Assembly (NCBI GenBank): GCA_015200025.1
Contig: CP054186.1
Coordinates: 1,996,001-2,060,000 of the forward strand
Direction: 5' to 3'
Source of the DNA: Phycisphaeraceae bacterium
GTDB lineage: Bacteria; Planctomycetota; Phycisphaerae; Phycisphaerales; UBA1924
Length of the DNA: 64,000 nucleotides
In this document: positions 52,983 through 63,894 of the stretch, piece after piece
How positions within the stretch are numbered: the first letter of the stretch is position 1
How the letters are laid out: each line of letters opens with the position of its first letter
Program-made: the position numbers and the translations under genes
The notes under the pieces: generated by a model
The model's input: the letters and a program-made list of their open reading frames with translations, nothing else
Databases searched by the model: none
Told to the model about the DNA's origin: nothing

Positions 52983-53708
52983 TCAGGCCAGGTCGGCCGT
53001 CTCGGGCGGCTCGGAGGCGGGCTCCGCGATCACACGATAGCCCACCCCACGCACCGTCCGGATCATCCCCGAATGTGGCCCCAGCTTCTTGCGGATGCTC
53101 GTCATGTGCACGTCGATCGTCCGCTCCGTCACCGTCACCCCAGGGCCCATCGCTCGGGACATCAGCGTGTTGCGGTTCATCACCCGCCCCGCCGCCTGCA
53201 GCAGCGACGCCAGCAGACGGAACTCCGTCAGCGTAAACTTCACCGGCTGATCGTCCACACGCACCTCGTGCGTCGACATGTCGATCTCCACCGGCCCCAG
53301 CCGAAGCGTCTGCCCCGAGTCCGGCGCCTTCCCCGCGCGCCGGAGCAACGCCTCGACCCGCGCCATCAGCACCTTCATCGAGAACGGCTTGGTCACGTAA
53401 TCGTCCGCCCCCACCGCCAGCCCCACCAACTGATCGACCTCTTCCGTCTTGGCCGTCAGCATCAGGATCGGGATCCCGCTCGTCGTCGGCGACGTCCTCA
53501 AGCGGCTCGCCACCTCCGTCCCCGACAACTCCGGCAGCATCACGTCCAACAGGATCAGGTCGGGCCGCGCCGTCGCCGCCGCCTCCAACGCCGACCGGCC
53601 CGTCCTCGCCACCGTTGTCCTATAACCCGACTTCTGCAGGTTCAGGGTCAGCAACTCGACCAGATCCCGCTCGTCGTCCACGATCAGGATGTGCCGCGCA
53701 TCGCTCAT
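52983..53708 (-). CDS. phoB: PhoB-type response regulator
   Basis: 241-aa OmpR/PhoB-family regulator. Receiver domain with acidic pocket D11-D12, phospho-acceptor D55 (LILLDVMLPE), T83 in LMLTAK and K105 region in TKPFS. C-terminal winged helix FTLTEFRLLASLLQAAGRV and ERTIDVHMTSIRKKLG. With the PhoR-type kinase downstream and a phosphate-selective porin divergent from it, this is very likely the phosphate-starvation regulator. It should bind the A+T-rich intergenic region in between, though I see no E. coli-type Pho box there. Confidence 0.92.
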   Translation of the reverse strand: MSDARHILIVDDERDLVELLTLNLQKSGYRTTVARTGRSALEAAATARPDLILLDVMLPELSGTEVASRLRTSPTTSGIPILMLTAKTEEVDQLVGLAVGADDYVTKPFSMKVLMARVEALLRRAGKAPDSGQTLRLGPVEIDMSTHEVRVDDQPVKFTLTEFRLLASLLQAAGRVMNRNTLMSRAMGPGVTVTERTIDVHMTSIRKKLGPHSGMIRTVRGVGYRVIAEPASEPPETADLA

Positions 53709-54177
53709 GGTTTGTTAGCCGTAACTACTTGCAGCACAACACTCTACGTACATCCAGGCCGCCGTCGGTTCGACCTCTGATCGTAGCGTCTCGGGACCGT
53801 TTCTGGGCCGTTCTGCGCTCAGGAGCGGTGAAAGAACGATCAAGTATGCGTTTGTATAAGGCATATGTTCGGTATTTCTCCCCGAATCTTTGAAGGAAAA
53901 GTGTCGTTTGGTGGTTACACACGCCGAAAATCGAGTGCGGGAGTTTGCGATCGCTAATCAGGCTGGATATCGTTCAGCCCGCTCCGTACCGGAGGTGCCG
54001 CTCGCGACGGCCCGGTACTGGGACGCCCCGGACGTGATCGGGGTGGGTCGCGGATGGGGATGTTCGGGGCGGCGTTCGCTCCGCAAACATCAGGCGTCGG
54101 CAACGGAGCCGACGCCGACACGCAGAAGTAGTGGGGCCGCTCGTGAGGCGTGCCCGGGTGACAAAGGAGTCTTCGAT
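53709..54177. promoter_or_regulatory. 469-bp divergent regulatory region between phoB and porin
   Basis: No convincing gene is present. The stretch 53820-53900 is far richer in A+T than anything nearby (ATATG, TATAA, TTTGAAGGAAAA) and probably holds the divergent promoters. The 3' 280 bp is a long G+C-rich leader of the porin mRNA containing the hairpin at 54093-54116. No tandem CTGTCAT-like Pho box was found; a lineage-specific box is possible. Confidence 0.5.
54093..54116 (+). promoter_or_regulatory. stem-loop in the porin mRNA leader
   Basis: A perfect 9-bp stem (54093-54101 with 54108-54116) and a 6-nt loop lie 62 nt before the porin start. It could stabilise the abundant porin transcript or be a regulatory element. 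Confidence 0.45.
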
Positions 54178-55578
54178 ATGAGTCAGACGAAGAATGTGGC
54201 GTTGCTCGCGGGCGCTGCGCTGAGCCTCGGGTTCCTGAGCCCGGCCATGGCCCAGAGCAGCCTGGTCAAGGACCGTCAGCTGAACGCGGAACTCACCGCC
54301 GACAGCCTCAGCCGCGCCTCCCTCCAGGGCGGGTCCGCCGGCAGCGGCTTCCGCATCGTGGACGGGAACACCTCCCTCACGGTCGGCGGGCTCATGCAGT
54401 TCCGCTACACCGCCAACTTCCGTGACGACGGGACCAGCACGGCCCCCGCCGGCACCATCACCACCGACGACGACTTCACCCAGGGCTGGGCCAACACGTC
54501 CACCAAGCTCTGGTTCAAGGGCACCGTCGGCGACCCCAACCTCTCCTTCTACCTCCAGGGCGCCTTCATGACCGGCCGCACCGATGACATCAACCCCGGC
54601 CCGCCCCCCACCGTCGGCTCCTCCTCCGAGTCCAACAGCTTCATCCTCGAGGACGCCTACGGCGAGTACGCCTTCAACGACAGCACCTCGGTCCGCTGGG
54701 GTCAGTTCAAGCTCCCCATCCTCCGCGAGGAGAGCGTCAGCGAGCAGTACCAGCTCGCCGCCCAGCGCTCCGTGACCAACGCCGCCTTCAACCAGGGCCG
54801 CTCCCAGGCCGCCATGATCTCCTACCGCTCCGACCAGTTCCGCTTCATGGCCGCCACCGGTGACGGCCTCCGCAGCCAGAACACCGACTTCAACTCCGCC
54901 AACGAGGCCGACTGGAGCCTCACCGCCCGCGCCGAGTTCCTCTTCCAGGGCAACGACTGGGGCCGCTTCAACGACTTCACCTCCTTCCAGGGTTCCGCCT
55001 TCACCGGCATGGTCGGCGCCGCCATCCACTACCAGCAGTCCGGCGACACCGGCGACGGCTTCGACGCCATCGCCAACACCGGCGGGTCCGACACCCTCCT
55101 CTACACCATCGACGTCTCCCTCGAAGGCGACGGCTGGAACCTCTACGGCGCCTTCATCGGCGCCAACCAGAACCCCGACGCCGCCGGCGAAGGCACCACC
55201 GACTCCTTCGGCGTCGTCCTCCAGGGCGGCGTCTTCCTCGACCCCAACTGGGAGATCTTCGGCCGCTGGGACGCCATCCTCGCCGACGACAACGCCGGCC
55301 CCAGCCCCACCAAGCTCGACCCCTCCGACTTCCACTTCCTCACCTTCGGCGTCAACTACTACTTCATCCCCCAGAAGCACACCCTCAAGTTCACCCTCCA
55401 GGCCGTCATCGGCCTCACCGAGACCTACGACCTCACCTCCGTTGACCCCCTCTCCGGCGGCGCCGGCACCAGCGCCCCGGGCTACGGCGCCCCGCTGCCC
55501 TTCCTCCCCGGTGGCATCCTCGGCGACATCGACTCCGGCGAAGTCGCCCTCCAGGCTCAGGTCCAGGTCCTCTGGTAA
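54178..55578 (+). CDS. phosphate-selective porin (OprO/OprP type)
   Basis: 466-aa outer-membrane beta-barrel. A signal peptide ends at AMAQ (residue 25). A short helical segment (LVKDRQLNAELTADSLSRAS) precedes repeated amphipathic strands (LTVGGLMQFRYTANF, TKLWFKGTVGDPNLSFYLQG, VRWGQFKLPILREE) typical of the OprP/OprO family, with a C-terminal aromatic-type strand ending VQVLW. The Shine-Dalgarno AAAGGAG is perfect. Its position opposite phoB fits induction by phosphate limitation. Strong C-ending codon bias suggests very high expression. Confidence 0.88.
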   Translation: MSQTKNVALLAGAALSLGFLSPAMAQSSLVKDRQLNAELTADSLSRASLQGGSAGSGFRIVDGNTSLTVGGLMQFRYTANFRDDGTSTAPAGTITTDDDFTQGWANTSTKLWFKGTVGDPNLSFYLQGAFMTGRTDDINPGPPPTVGSSSESNSFILEDAYGEYAFNDSTSVRWGQFKLPILREESVSEQYQLAAQRSVTNAAFNQGRSQAAMISYRSDQFRFMAATGDGLRSQNTDFNSANEADWSLTARAEFLFQGNDWGRFNDFTSFQGSAFTGMVGAAIHYQQSGDTGDGFDAIANTGGSDTLLYTIDVSLEGDGWNLYGAFIGANQNPDAAGEGTTDSFGVVLQGGVFLDPNWEIFGRWDAILADDNAGPSPTKLDPSDFHFLTFGVNYYFIPQKHTLKFTLQAVIGLTETYDLTSVDPLSGGAGTSAPGYGAPLPFLPGGILGDIDSGEVALQAQVQVLW

Positions 55579-55610
55579 TCCCTGATCCGGAAACTCTCTG
55601 AGTTCCTCGG

Positions 55611-55644
55611 CGGCCGGTTCGCAAGAACCGGCCGTCGCTTTTTT
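55611..55644 (+). terminator. Rho-independent terminator of the porin gene
   Basis: A perfect 10-bp stem (55611-55620 with 55625-55634), GCAA tetraloop and a run of six T at 55639-55644. One of the clearest terminators in the window. Confidence 0.92.
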
Positions 55645-55688
55645 CTCCACGGCCCTCACGCCCGCTCACGTACCCTCACCCCCGAGCC

Positions 55689-56114
55689 ATGCCCACCTTC
55701 CTCTTCAAAACCGAACCCTCCGAGTTCTCCTTCGACGACCTCCTCAACGCCGGCACGTCTCGATGGGACGGCGTCTCCAACCCCCAGGCCCTCCAGAACC
55801 TCCGCCTCTGCCGCGCCGGCGACCACGCCCTCATCTACCACACCGGCGATCAGAAGGCCATCGTCGGTCTCGCACGCGTCGAGTCCGACCCGTACCAAGA
55901 CCCCAAGGCCCCGGGCCTCACGCCCGACGGCCAACCCAAGGCCGCCGTCGTCGACCTCCGAGCCGTCCGAGCGGCAACGCCGCCACTCACCCTCGCCGAC
56001 ATCAAGGCCCACCCTCGCTTCAAAGCCTTCGAACTCGTCACCCACCCCAGGCTCAGCGTGATGGTCGTACCCCCGGCCCTCGATCAGATCATCCGTAAAG
56101 CCGCGCGTCTCTGA
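55689..56114 (+). CDS. EVE-domain protein
   Basis: 141-aa single EVE (PUA-like) domain. Conserved motifs are FLFKTEPSEFSFDDL, WDGVSNPQALQNL, GDHALIYHTGDQKAIVGLA and the DPYQDP turn. EVE proteins bind modified nucleobases in DNA or RNA. Standard length for the stand-alone form (thymocyte nuclear protein 1-like). Follows the porin terminator; separate transcript. Confidence 0.92.
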   Translation: MPTFLFKTEPSEFSFDDLLNAGTSRWDGVSNPQALQNLRLCRAGDHALIYHTGDQKAIVGLARVESDPYQDPKAPGLTPDGQPKAAVVDLRAVRAATPPLTLADIKAHPRFKAFELVTHPRLSVMVVPPALDQIIRKAARL

Positions 56115-56144
56115 TCCTCGCTCCGGTCACGATCCTTCGCCCCC

Positions 56145-56774
56145 TCAACCAAGGTCGGCCCGACGCACCGCCTCGCAGAACGCCTCGATCAACCCCGTGT
56201 CCTTCTCCCCCCGGGCCCGCTCCACACCGCTCGACACGTCCACCGCGTACGGCCGGAGCACACGCACCGCCTCGCCCACGTTCCCCGGCGTCAAGCCCCC
56301 CGCCAGGATCCACGGCTTCTCCAGCCCCGCGACGTGCGGCACCAGGTCCTCCCACCGGAACGGCACCCCCTCACCCGGCGTCGGGCTGTCGATCAATATC
56401 GCCTCCACGTCCTCGCACGCCCCCCACCTCGCCAGCTCCCCGGCGATCGATTCCGGCATGAAACGCACCGCCTTGACCGCCGGCCCGCACTGACTCACCA
56501 GACCCTCGTCCTCCGACCCGTGCAGCTGCGCGTGCGTCGTCGGGCACGCCTCCTCGATGTCCGCGTACGCCTCCGCCGACGCGTTCATGAACACCCCGAC
56601 CGTCGAGACCATCGGCGGGAGCGACATCATGATCTCCGCCGCCTCGTCGGGCTCCACGTACCGCGCCGACGACCTTACGAACACGAACCCCACCGCGTCC
56701 GCGCCGGCCTCCGCCGCCGCCACCGCCGCGTCCGTGTCCTTCACCCCGCAGATCTTCACCCGTGTCCGTCCCAT
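56145..56774 (-). CDS. trpF: phosphoribosylanthranilate isomerase
   Basis: 209-aa TIM-barrel enzyme of tryptophan biosynthesis. The catalytic cysteine is in VKICGVKD (C9), the general-acid aspartate in AILIDS, and phosphate-binding loops LAGGLTPGNV and DVSSGVE are intact. ATG 56774. It is isolated from other trp genes and lies 9 bp after the rhomboid-TPR gene on the same strand, so the two are probably co-transcribed. Confidence 0.93.
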   Translation of the reverse strand: MGRTRVKICGVKDTDAAVAAAEAGADAVGFVFVRSSARYVEPDEAAEIMMSLPPMVSTVGVFMNASAEAYADIEEACPTTHAQLHGSEDEGLVSQCGPAVKAVRFMPESIAGELARWGACEDVEAILIDSPTPGEGVPFRWEDLVPHVAGLEKPWILAGGLTPGNVGEAVRVLRPYAVDVSSGVERARGEKDTGLIEAFCEAVRRADLG

Positions 56775-56783
56775 GGGCTCTCC

Positions 56784-58040
56784 TTACGCACCCGCCGCTA
56801 CCGACGACGACGGACCCCGACCATCGATCTCGTCGCGAAGACGCTCCAGCAACGCCAGGTCCTCCGCCTCGACGAGCCCACGCGCCGCCTGGTCCAGCAC
56901 CCCGCGCGCCCGATCCGCCATCCCGAGGTACCGGACCCACAGCAACGCCAGCATCAGCCTCACGTGCGGGCCCTCGGGGTCCTGCGGGTAATCCTCCAGG
57001 AACGCCCCGTACGCCCGCGACGCCCCCTCGTGCCGTCCCGCCTCAAAGAGCCCGTTCGCCAGGTCGATCCACGCACGCCGCGGGAGTTTCACCCGCGACA
57101 CCCCGCGCGCCGCCGCGAACTCCGACGCCAGCCCCTCCGCCGACGCCCAGTCTCGCCCCGCGATCGCCGACGCCAGCCTCCCGCGCAGGGCCATCACCGC
57201 CTCGGACTTCGCGTCGGCCGGCGCGTCGGGGACCGCGCCCCCAGCCCCACCAGCCCCACCGGCCGCACGCGCCGACGCCCGCCGGATCTCCGCCCGCCGG
57301 CGACGCTGCTCGAACACGTACAACAGATCGAAATCCTCCCGCGACAGCACCCGCGACCTGAGCAGCACGAACGCCACCGAGAACCCGAACACCGTCCCCG
57401 CCAGGTGCGCCGAGTACGCCACCCCGTCCGGGCCCCCCTGATGAAGGATGAAATCCTTCAGGAACGACGCCGCGATGAACCACACCGCCGGAACCTCGAA
57501 TACCCCGATCAGGATAAAGAACAGCAGCACCCGCACGATCGTCCGCGGGAACAGCACCATGAACGCCCCCGTCACCCCCGCGATCGAGCCCGACGCCCCG
57601 ATCAGCGACGCCAGCGGCAACGCCCCCGCCGGTAACGCCTCGATCAGCTCCCTCGGCACCCCGTCACGCCCCGAAAGCACCACCGGGCCCCCGTCCAACG
57701 CGTGCCACCCCGCCGCCGACGCCACCCCGCACGCCAGGTAAAACGCCACAAACCACCCCCGCCCCAGCCGGTCCTCCACGCTCGGCCCGAACACCCACAG
57801 AAACAGCATGTTCCCAAGCAGGTGCAGCAATCCCCCGTGCACAAACTGGTACGACAGCAGCCCGATCGGCTCGCCGTACGACCGGAACGCCCACGACCGG
57901 CGCAGCTCCGACAGCCCCTGCTCGTCCCCCGCCGTCGCCGCCGCCATCCCTAGGAACACCGCCGCGTTCACCGCGATCAACGCCCGCGTGACCACGCACG
58001 CCCGCCGAAGTGGCCGATTAATCCCGATGGGCAGAATCAC
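56784..58040 (-). CDS. rhomboid protease with C-terminal TPR-like domain
   Basis: 418 aa from the GTG at 58040. An ATG at 58088 would add 16 residues but would put an atypical segment before the usual ILPIGINRP start. Six-helix rhomboid core: FVHGGLLHLLGNMLFLWVFG, catalytic serine in LIGASGSIAG (S150) and histidine in YSAHLAGT (H212). A cytosolic Arg-rich linker and a helical TPR-like region (about 285-400) follow. Likely an active intramembrane protease with a protein-binding tail. It is the second active rhomboid gene in this window. Confidence 0.87.
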   Translation of the reverse strand: MILPIGINRPLRRACVVTRALIAVNAAVFLGMAAATAGDEQGLSELRRSWAFRSYGEPIGLLSYQFVHGGLLHLLGNMLFLWVFGPSVEDRLGRGWFVAFYLACGVASAAGWHALDGGPVVLSGRDGVPRELIEALPAGALPLASLIGASGSIAGVTGAFMVLFPRTIVRVLLFFILIGVFEVPAVWFIAASFLKDFILHQGGPDGVAYSAHLAGTVFGFSVAFVLLRSRVLSREDFDLLYVFEQRRRRAEIRRASARAAGGAGGAGGAVPDAPADAKSEAVMALRGRLASAIAGRDWASAEGLASEFAAARGVSRVKLPRRAWIDLANGLFEAGRHEGASRAYGAFLEDYPQDPEGPHVRLMLALLWVRYLGMADRARGVLDQAARGLVEAEDLALLERLRDEIDGRGPSSSVAAGA

Positions 58041-58238
58041 CCCGCATCGTACCGACGAAACACCCCCCGACCACGCCCCCCACGCCATCCCGATCCCGCC
58101 CCACGCCCGCCCACTGGCATCCTCCGCCCGGATTCTCTATAGTCCGCCCCCCACAGGGACACGGCCAGGCGCGTGGTGGCGACCGGCCGATCAACCAACC
58201 AACCCGCCCACACGGGCGCGCTGACGAAAGGTGCTGCG

Positions 58239-59369
58239 ATGGGAACCTACTCCAAGGGGCTCGAGGGCGTGGTCGCCGCCCAGACCAAAATCTCCTTCAT
58301 CGACGGCGAGAAAGGCGTCCTCGAATACGCCGGTGTTCCCATCGGCCAACTCGCCTCACACTCCACCTTCGAGGAAACCGTCTTCTTCCTCTGGAACGGG
58401 CGGTTCCCCACCACGCCACAGCTCGCCGAGTTCACCGCCGCACTCCGCGCCCGCTACGGCGTCCCCGCCGGCGTCGAGGCCATGGTCGCCGCCCTCCCCA
58501 AGGACGCCGAGCCCATGCACGCCATCCGCACCCTCGTCTCCGCCCTGGGCCTCTACGACCCCAAGCCCAACGCCATCGACCTCCCCTCCGTCCGCGACAA
58601 GGCCCTGAGCATCCTCGCCCAGACCCCCACACTCCTCGCCTACTTCCACCGACACCGCCAGGGCAAGCCCCTCGTCCGCCCCGACGCCTCCCTCACCCTC
58701 GCCGAGAACTTCCTCTACATGCTCAACGGGTCCAAGCCCACACCCGCCATGACCCGCGCCCTCGACGTCTGCCTCATCCTCCACGCCGACCACGGCCTCA
58801 ACAACTCCACCTTCACCACCCGCGTCATCGTCTCCACCGAGAGCGACATCTACTCCGCCATGACCGGCGCCATCGGCTCGCTCCGCGGGCCCCTCCACGG
58901 CGGCGCCAACGAGGGCGTCATGCGCATGCTCAACCAGATCCCCTCCGTCAACGACGCCGAGAAGTTCATCCAGGACAAACTCGCCAAAAAGGACAAAATC
59001 CCGGGCTTCGGGCACCGCATCTACAAGGCCTACGACCCCCGCGCCTCACACCTCAAGGTCCTCGCCGAGCAACTCGCCAAGGACACCGGCAACCTCGACC
59101 TCTTCCAGAAATCAACCGCCATCGAGGCCGTCATGAACCGCGAAAAAGCCGCCAAGGGCATCTACCCCAACGTCGATTTCTACTCCGCCACCACCTACCA
59201 CTGCATCGGGCTCCCCCTCGACCTCTTCACCCCCTGCTTCGTCATCGCTCGCGTCGGAGGGTGGTCCGCACACGCCCTCGAACAACTCGCCGACAACCGC
59301 CTCTTCCGACCCGACGCCGAGTACACCGGGCCCCACAACCTCCCCTACGCCCCCATCGCCTCGCGCTAA
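58239..59369 (+). CDS. gltA: citrate synthase
   Basis: 376-aa citrate synthase of the short bacterial/archaeal class. Catalytic histidines are in LHADHGLNNSTF and LHGGANEGV, and the catalytic aspartate in GFGHRIYKAYDPRA. N-terminal GLEGVVAAQTKISFIDGE is intact. AAAGG lies upstream of ATG 58239. It condenses oxaloacetate and acetyl-CoA and enters the TCA cycle ahead of the aconitase also encoded here. Confidence 0.96.
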   Translation: MGTYSKGLEGVVAAQTKISFIDGEKGVLEYAGVPIGQLASHSTFEETVFFLWNGRFPTTPQLAEFTAALRARYGVPAGVEAMVAALPKDAEPMHAIRTLVSALGLYDPKPNAIDLPSVRDKALSILAQTPTLLAYFHRHRQGKPLVRPDASLTLAENFLYMLNGSKPTPAMTRALDVCLILHADHGLNNSTFTTRVIVSTESDIYSAMTGAIGSLRGPLHGGANEGVMRMLNQIPSVNDAEKFIQDKLAKKDKIPGFGHRIYKAYDPRASHLKVLAEQLAKDTGNLDLFQKSTAIEAVMNREKAAKGIYPNVDFYSATTYHCIGLPLDLFTPCFVIARVGGWSAHALEQLADNRLFRPDAEYTGPHNLPYAPIASR

Positions 59370-59379
59370 CCCGCACGCC

Positions 59380-59793
59380 TCACAGCCCCAGCCGCTCCAG
59401 CGTCCGCTCCAGCACACCCCGGCACAGCCCCTCGTCGTTGCTGAACGGCTCCTTCTTCACCACCACCCGCGTGTGCGTGTCGAAGCGACGAGCCGTCACC
59501 CGCACCAGCGGGAAGTCCCGCGTGCTCGGGGGCCTCGCCACCACCTCCCCGCGATCCTCCGTCGCCGTCGCCCGGTCCACCGAGTACCCACGGTCCCGGA
59601 AGCCCGCCTCCGCCGCCGACACCACCGCCTCCACCGCCGTCCCCGCCGGCAAGTCCGCCTTCAACTCGAACCCGTTGAACGACGCCTCGATCCCCGTCTG
59701 CCCCTGAGGCCGGATCTGCGTCTGGCACCCCACAGGCCCGCACAGCACGCCCGCCACCACCGCTCCCGTCACGCCGAAAATCGTCCGATTCAT
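59380..59793 (-). CDS. putative lipoprotein with DUF3568-like domain
   Basis: 137-aa protein with a signal segment ending VGC (Cys at about residue 23; the -3 Pro is atypical for a lipobox). A compact alpha/beta domain follows (ELKADLPAGTAVEAVVSAAE, GFRDRGYSVD, LVRVTARRFDTHTRVVVKKE), reminiscent of small DUF3568-type lipoproteins. AAGGA precedes the ATG. Convergent with gltA across an 10-bp gap. Function unknown. Confidence 0.7.
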   Translation of the reverse strand: MNRTIFGVTGAVVAGVLCGPVGCQTQIRPQGQTGIEASFNGFELKADLPAGTAVEAVVSAAEAGFRDRGYSVDRATATEDRGEVVARPPSTRDFPLVRVTARRFDTHTRVVVKKEPFSNDEGLCRGVLERTLERLGL

Positions 59794-60054
59794 CTCGTGG
59801 TCCTTCTCGCCGGGCCGCCCCGGACGCTGATTCTTCCCCCACCATATCCGCCCGTCACCACCGCCGCCCTCGACCCCGCACGCCCGCGGCCCCCACACAT
59901 CACCGATCGGTCTTTGTTCGCTCCCGCCCGTCCTCCCGTCACGACCTTTGCGCCCCCGGGGTTGATCGGCGTCCCCCATCGGCCTTTGATACAGGCCCCA
60001 CCCACCCGCTCGGCGGGTCAGGCGTCCAGGGGGGAAACTCAGAACGAGGTACGC

Positions 60055-60294
60055 ATGGCGATCCGGGTGAAAGCGCGCAGCGGCGAGATGACGGAGCAAC
60101 TGCTCCGCCGGTTCAAGAAACTCTGCGAAAAAGAGGGCCTGACCAAGGACGTCAAGCGCAAAGAGTTCTACGAGAAGCCCTCCGAACGCCGCCGCCGCGC
60201 CGCCCGCAAAAGCGTCGCCCGCAAGTTCAAGGACGACTTCCCGCGCGCCGCCGGCGGCCCCGCCGCCAGGCCCACGCGCCCCGAACGCCCCTAA
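60055..60294 (+). CDS. rpsU: ribosomal protein bS21
   Basis: 79-aa protein. After a variant N-terminus (IRVKARSGEMTEQLLRRFKK) it has the core EKEGLTKDVKRKEFYEKPSE and RRRRAARKSVARK of bS21, with a Pro/Ala-rich C-terminal extension. bS21 sits next to the anti-Shine-Dalgarno end of 16S rRNA and aids initiation. The upstream leader has GAGGT near the start. A weak TTGATC-17-TTTGAT pair at 59962-59990 may be its promoter. Confidence 0.9.
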   Translation: MAIRVKARSGEMTEQLLRRFKKLCEKEGLTKDVKRKEFYEKPSERRRRAARKSVARKFKDDFPRAAGGPAARPTRPERP

Positions 60295-60616
60295 CCCGCA
60301 CCCCGACCCCAGCCCGCCTCACACGGGCCAGGCGCCCCTTCCGCGCGCCCCGCAACGCCCACGGCAGACGCCGATCCGGGGGATAAACCCCGACTCGGGT
60401 TGACGGCGACGCCCGACACCATGACAATCCAGACCCCACGACGACCCCCATCGGGCTCGCGACGAGGGGGAGGCCTTCGACGCCTCGTCCCCGCGGCCAT
60501 ACCGCCTTTGTGCCGCCCAGTCATTGTCCCTTGATCCGCGGCCTCTCGCCGGCCCATCTCGTCGGGCCCGCCGGCCACGCCCTCCGGATCCGTCGTCCAG
60601 TACAGGAGTTCCCTCC
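60295..60616 (+). promoter_or_regulatory. 322-bp intergenic region before hppA
   Basis: No gene is visible. A TTGACG (60400-60405), 17-bp spacer and GACAAT (60423-60428) form a plausible promoter, giving an hppA leader of about 180 nt. A small GGGG-ATAAA-CCCC hairpin at 60379-60391 may end the rpsU transcript but lacks a T-run. Confidence 0.45.
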
Positions 60617-63481
<2,865 letters not shown>

Positions 63482-63513
63482 CCCGCCACGACAACCACGC
63501 GAATCCCCACAAC

Positions 63514-63546
63514 GCTCCCCGCTCCCGCGGGGAGCTTTCTTTTTTC
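63514..63546 (+). terminator. Rho-independent terminator of hppA
   Basis: A perfect 9-bp stem (63514-63522 with 63527-63535) with a 4-nt loop, followed by TTTCTTTTTT. It lies 32 bp after the stop codon. Confidence 0.92.
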
Positions 63547-63575
63547 GACCCGCGAACGACGCGACCGAACGCCGC

Positions 63576-63609
63576 AAAAACAACCGCGGGCCCGTTGCGG
63601 GGCCCGCGG
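63576..63609 (-). terminator. Rho-independent terminator of a minus-strand short transcript
   Basis: A perfect 10-bp stem (63584-63593 with 63600-63609, 6-nt loop) is followed on the minus strand by TTGTTTTT. It faces the hppA terminator and would end transcription coming from the promoter at 63901-63929. Confidence 0.8.
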
Positions 63610-63672
63610 CGCTCCTGACGCATTCAAGGAGATGAGGGGCCGCCATCCTCGGCGGCTCCGTCGAGCCCGCCT

Positions 63673-63711
63673 TTAACGGCGCGACCCCTGCGTACACGGA
63701 TTCATCGACAC
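63673..63711 (-). CDS. 12-codon ORF behind an extended Shine-Dalgarno
   Basis: GTG 63711 follows GGAGG by 7 nt and encodes VSMNPCTQGSRR. It lies in the candidate short transcript. Coding status is uncertain. Confidence 0.3.
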   Translation of the reverse strand: MSMNPCTQGSRR

Positions 63712-63894
63712 TGGATCACCTCCTTCCGGAAGAACCGCCCCAGCCGTCGGCGTATGTACGCACGCCCGCCGGGTTCCTTCCCCGCGGACCGTCGCCCGCG
63801 GCACATCGCCCGACCCAGAGTCCTCGACCCGGGCCGTTCGTGAGCCGGTCGTCCAGCCTCGGCGTTCCTCACGCCACGCCGGCCCCGTACTCAT

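Larger units (their letters stand above)
63576..63894 (-). ncRNA. candidate ~320-nt short transcript with 16S-complementary segment
   Basis: This minus-strand unit is bounded by a promoter (63901-63929) and a terminator (63576-63609). The RNA has several G+C hairpins and AAGGAGGUGAUCCAG (63725-63711), perfectly complementary to the last 15 nt of the conserved 16S rRNA 3' end. An open frame of 73 codons starts at the ATG at 63894, close to the predicted +1 (so leaderless if used). In the same frame a 12-codon ORF (GTG 63711 to TAA 63673) sits at ideal distance behind that super-Shine-Dalgarno. It may be an sRNA that titrates or marks ribosomes, or an mRNA for a tiny, very efficiently initiated peptide. 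No known RNA family was recognised. Confidence 0.4.

Noticed and set aside
53725..53922. 65-codon minus-strand ORF in the phoB-porin gap with a more balanced composition
   Set aside because: No ribosome-binding site, no recognisable domain, and it overlaps the predicted divergent promoter region.
63600..63725. 3' end of a 16S rRNA gene on the plus strand
   Set aside because: Only 15 nt match. The highly conserved sequence that precedes the 16S tail is absent, so no rRNA gene is present.
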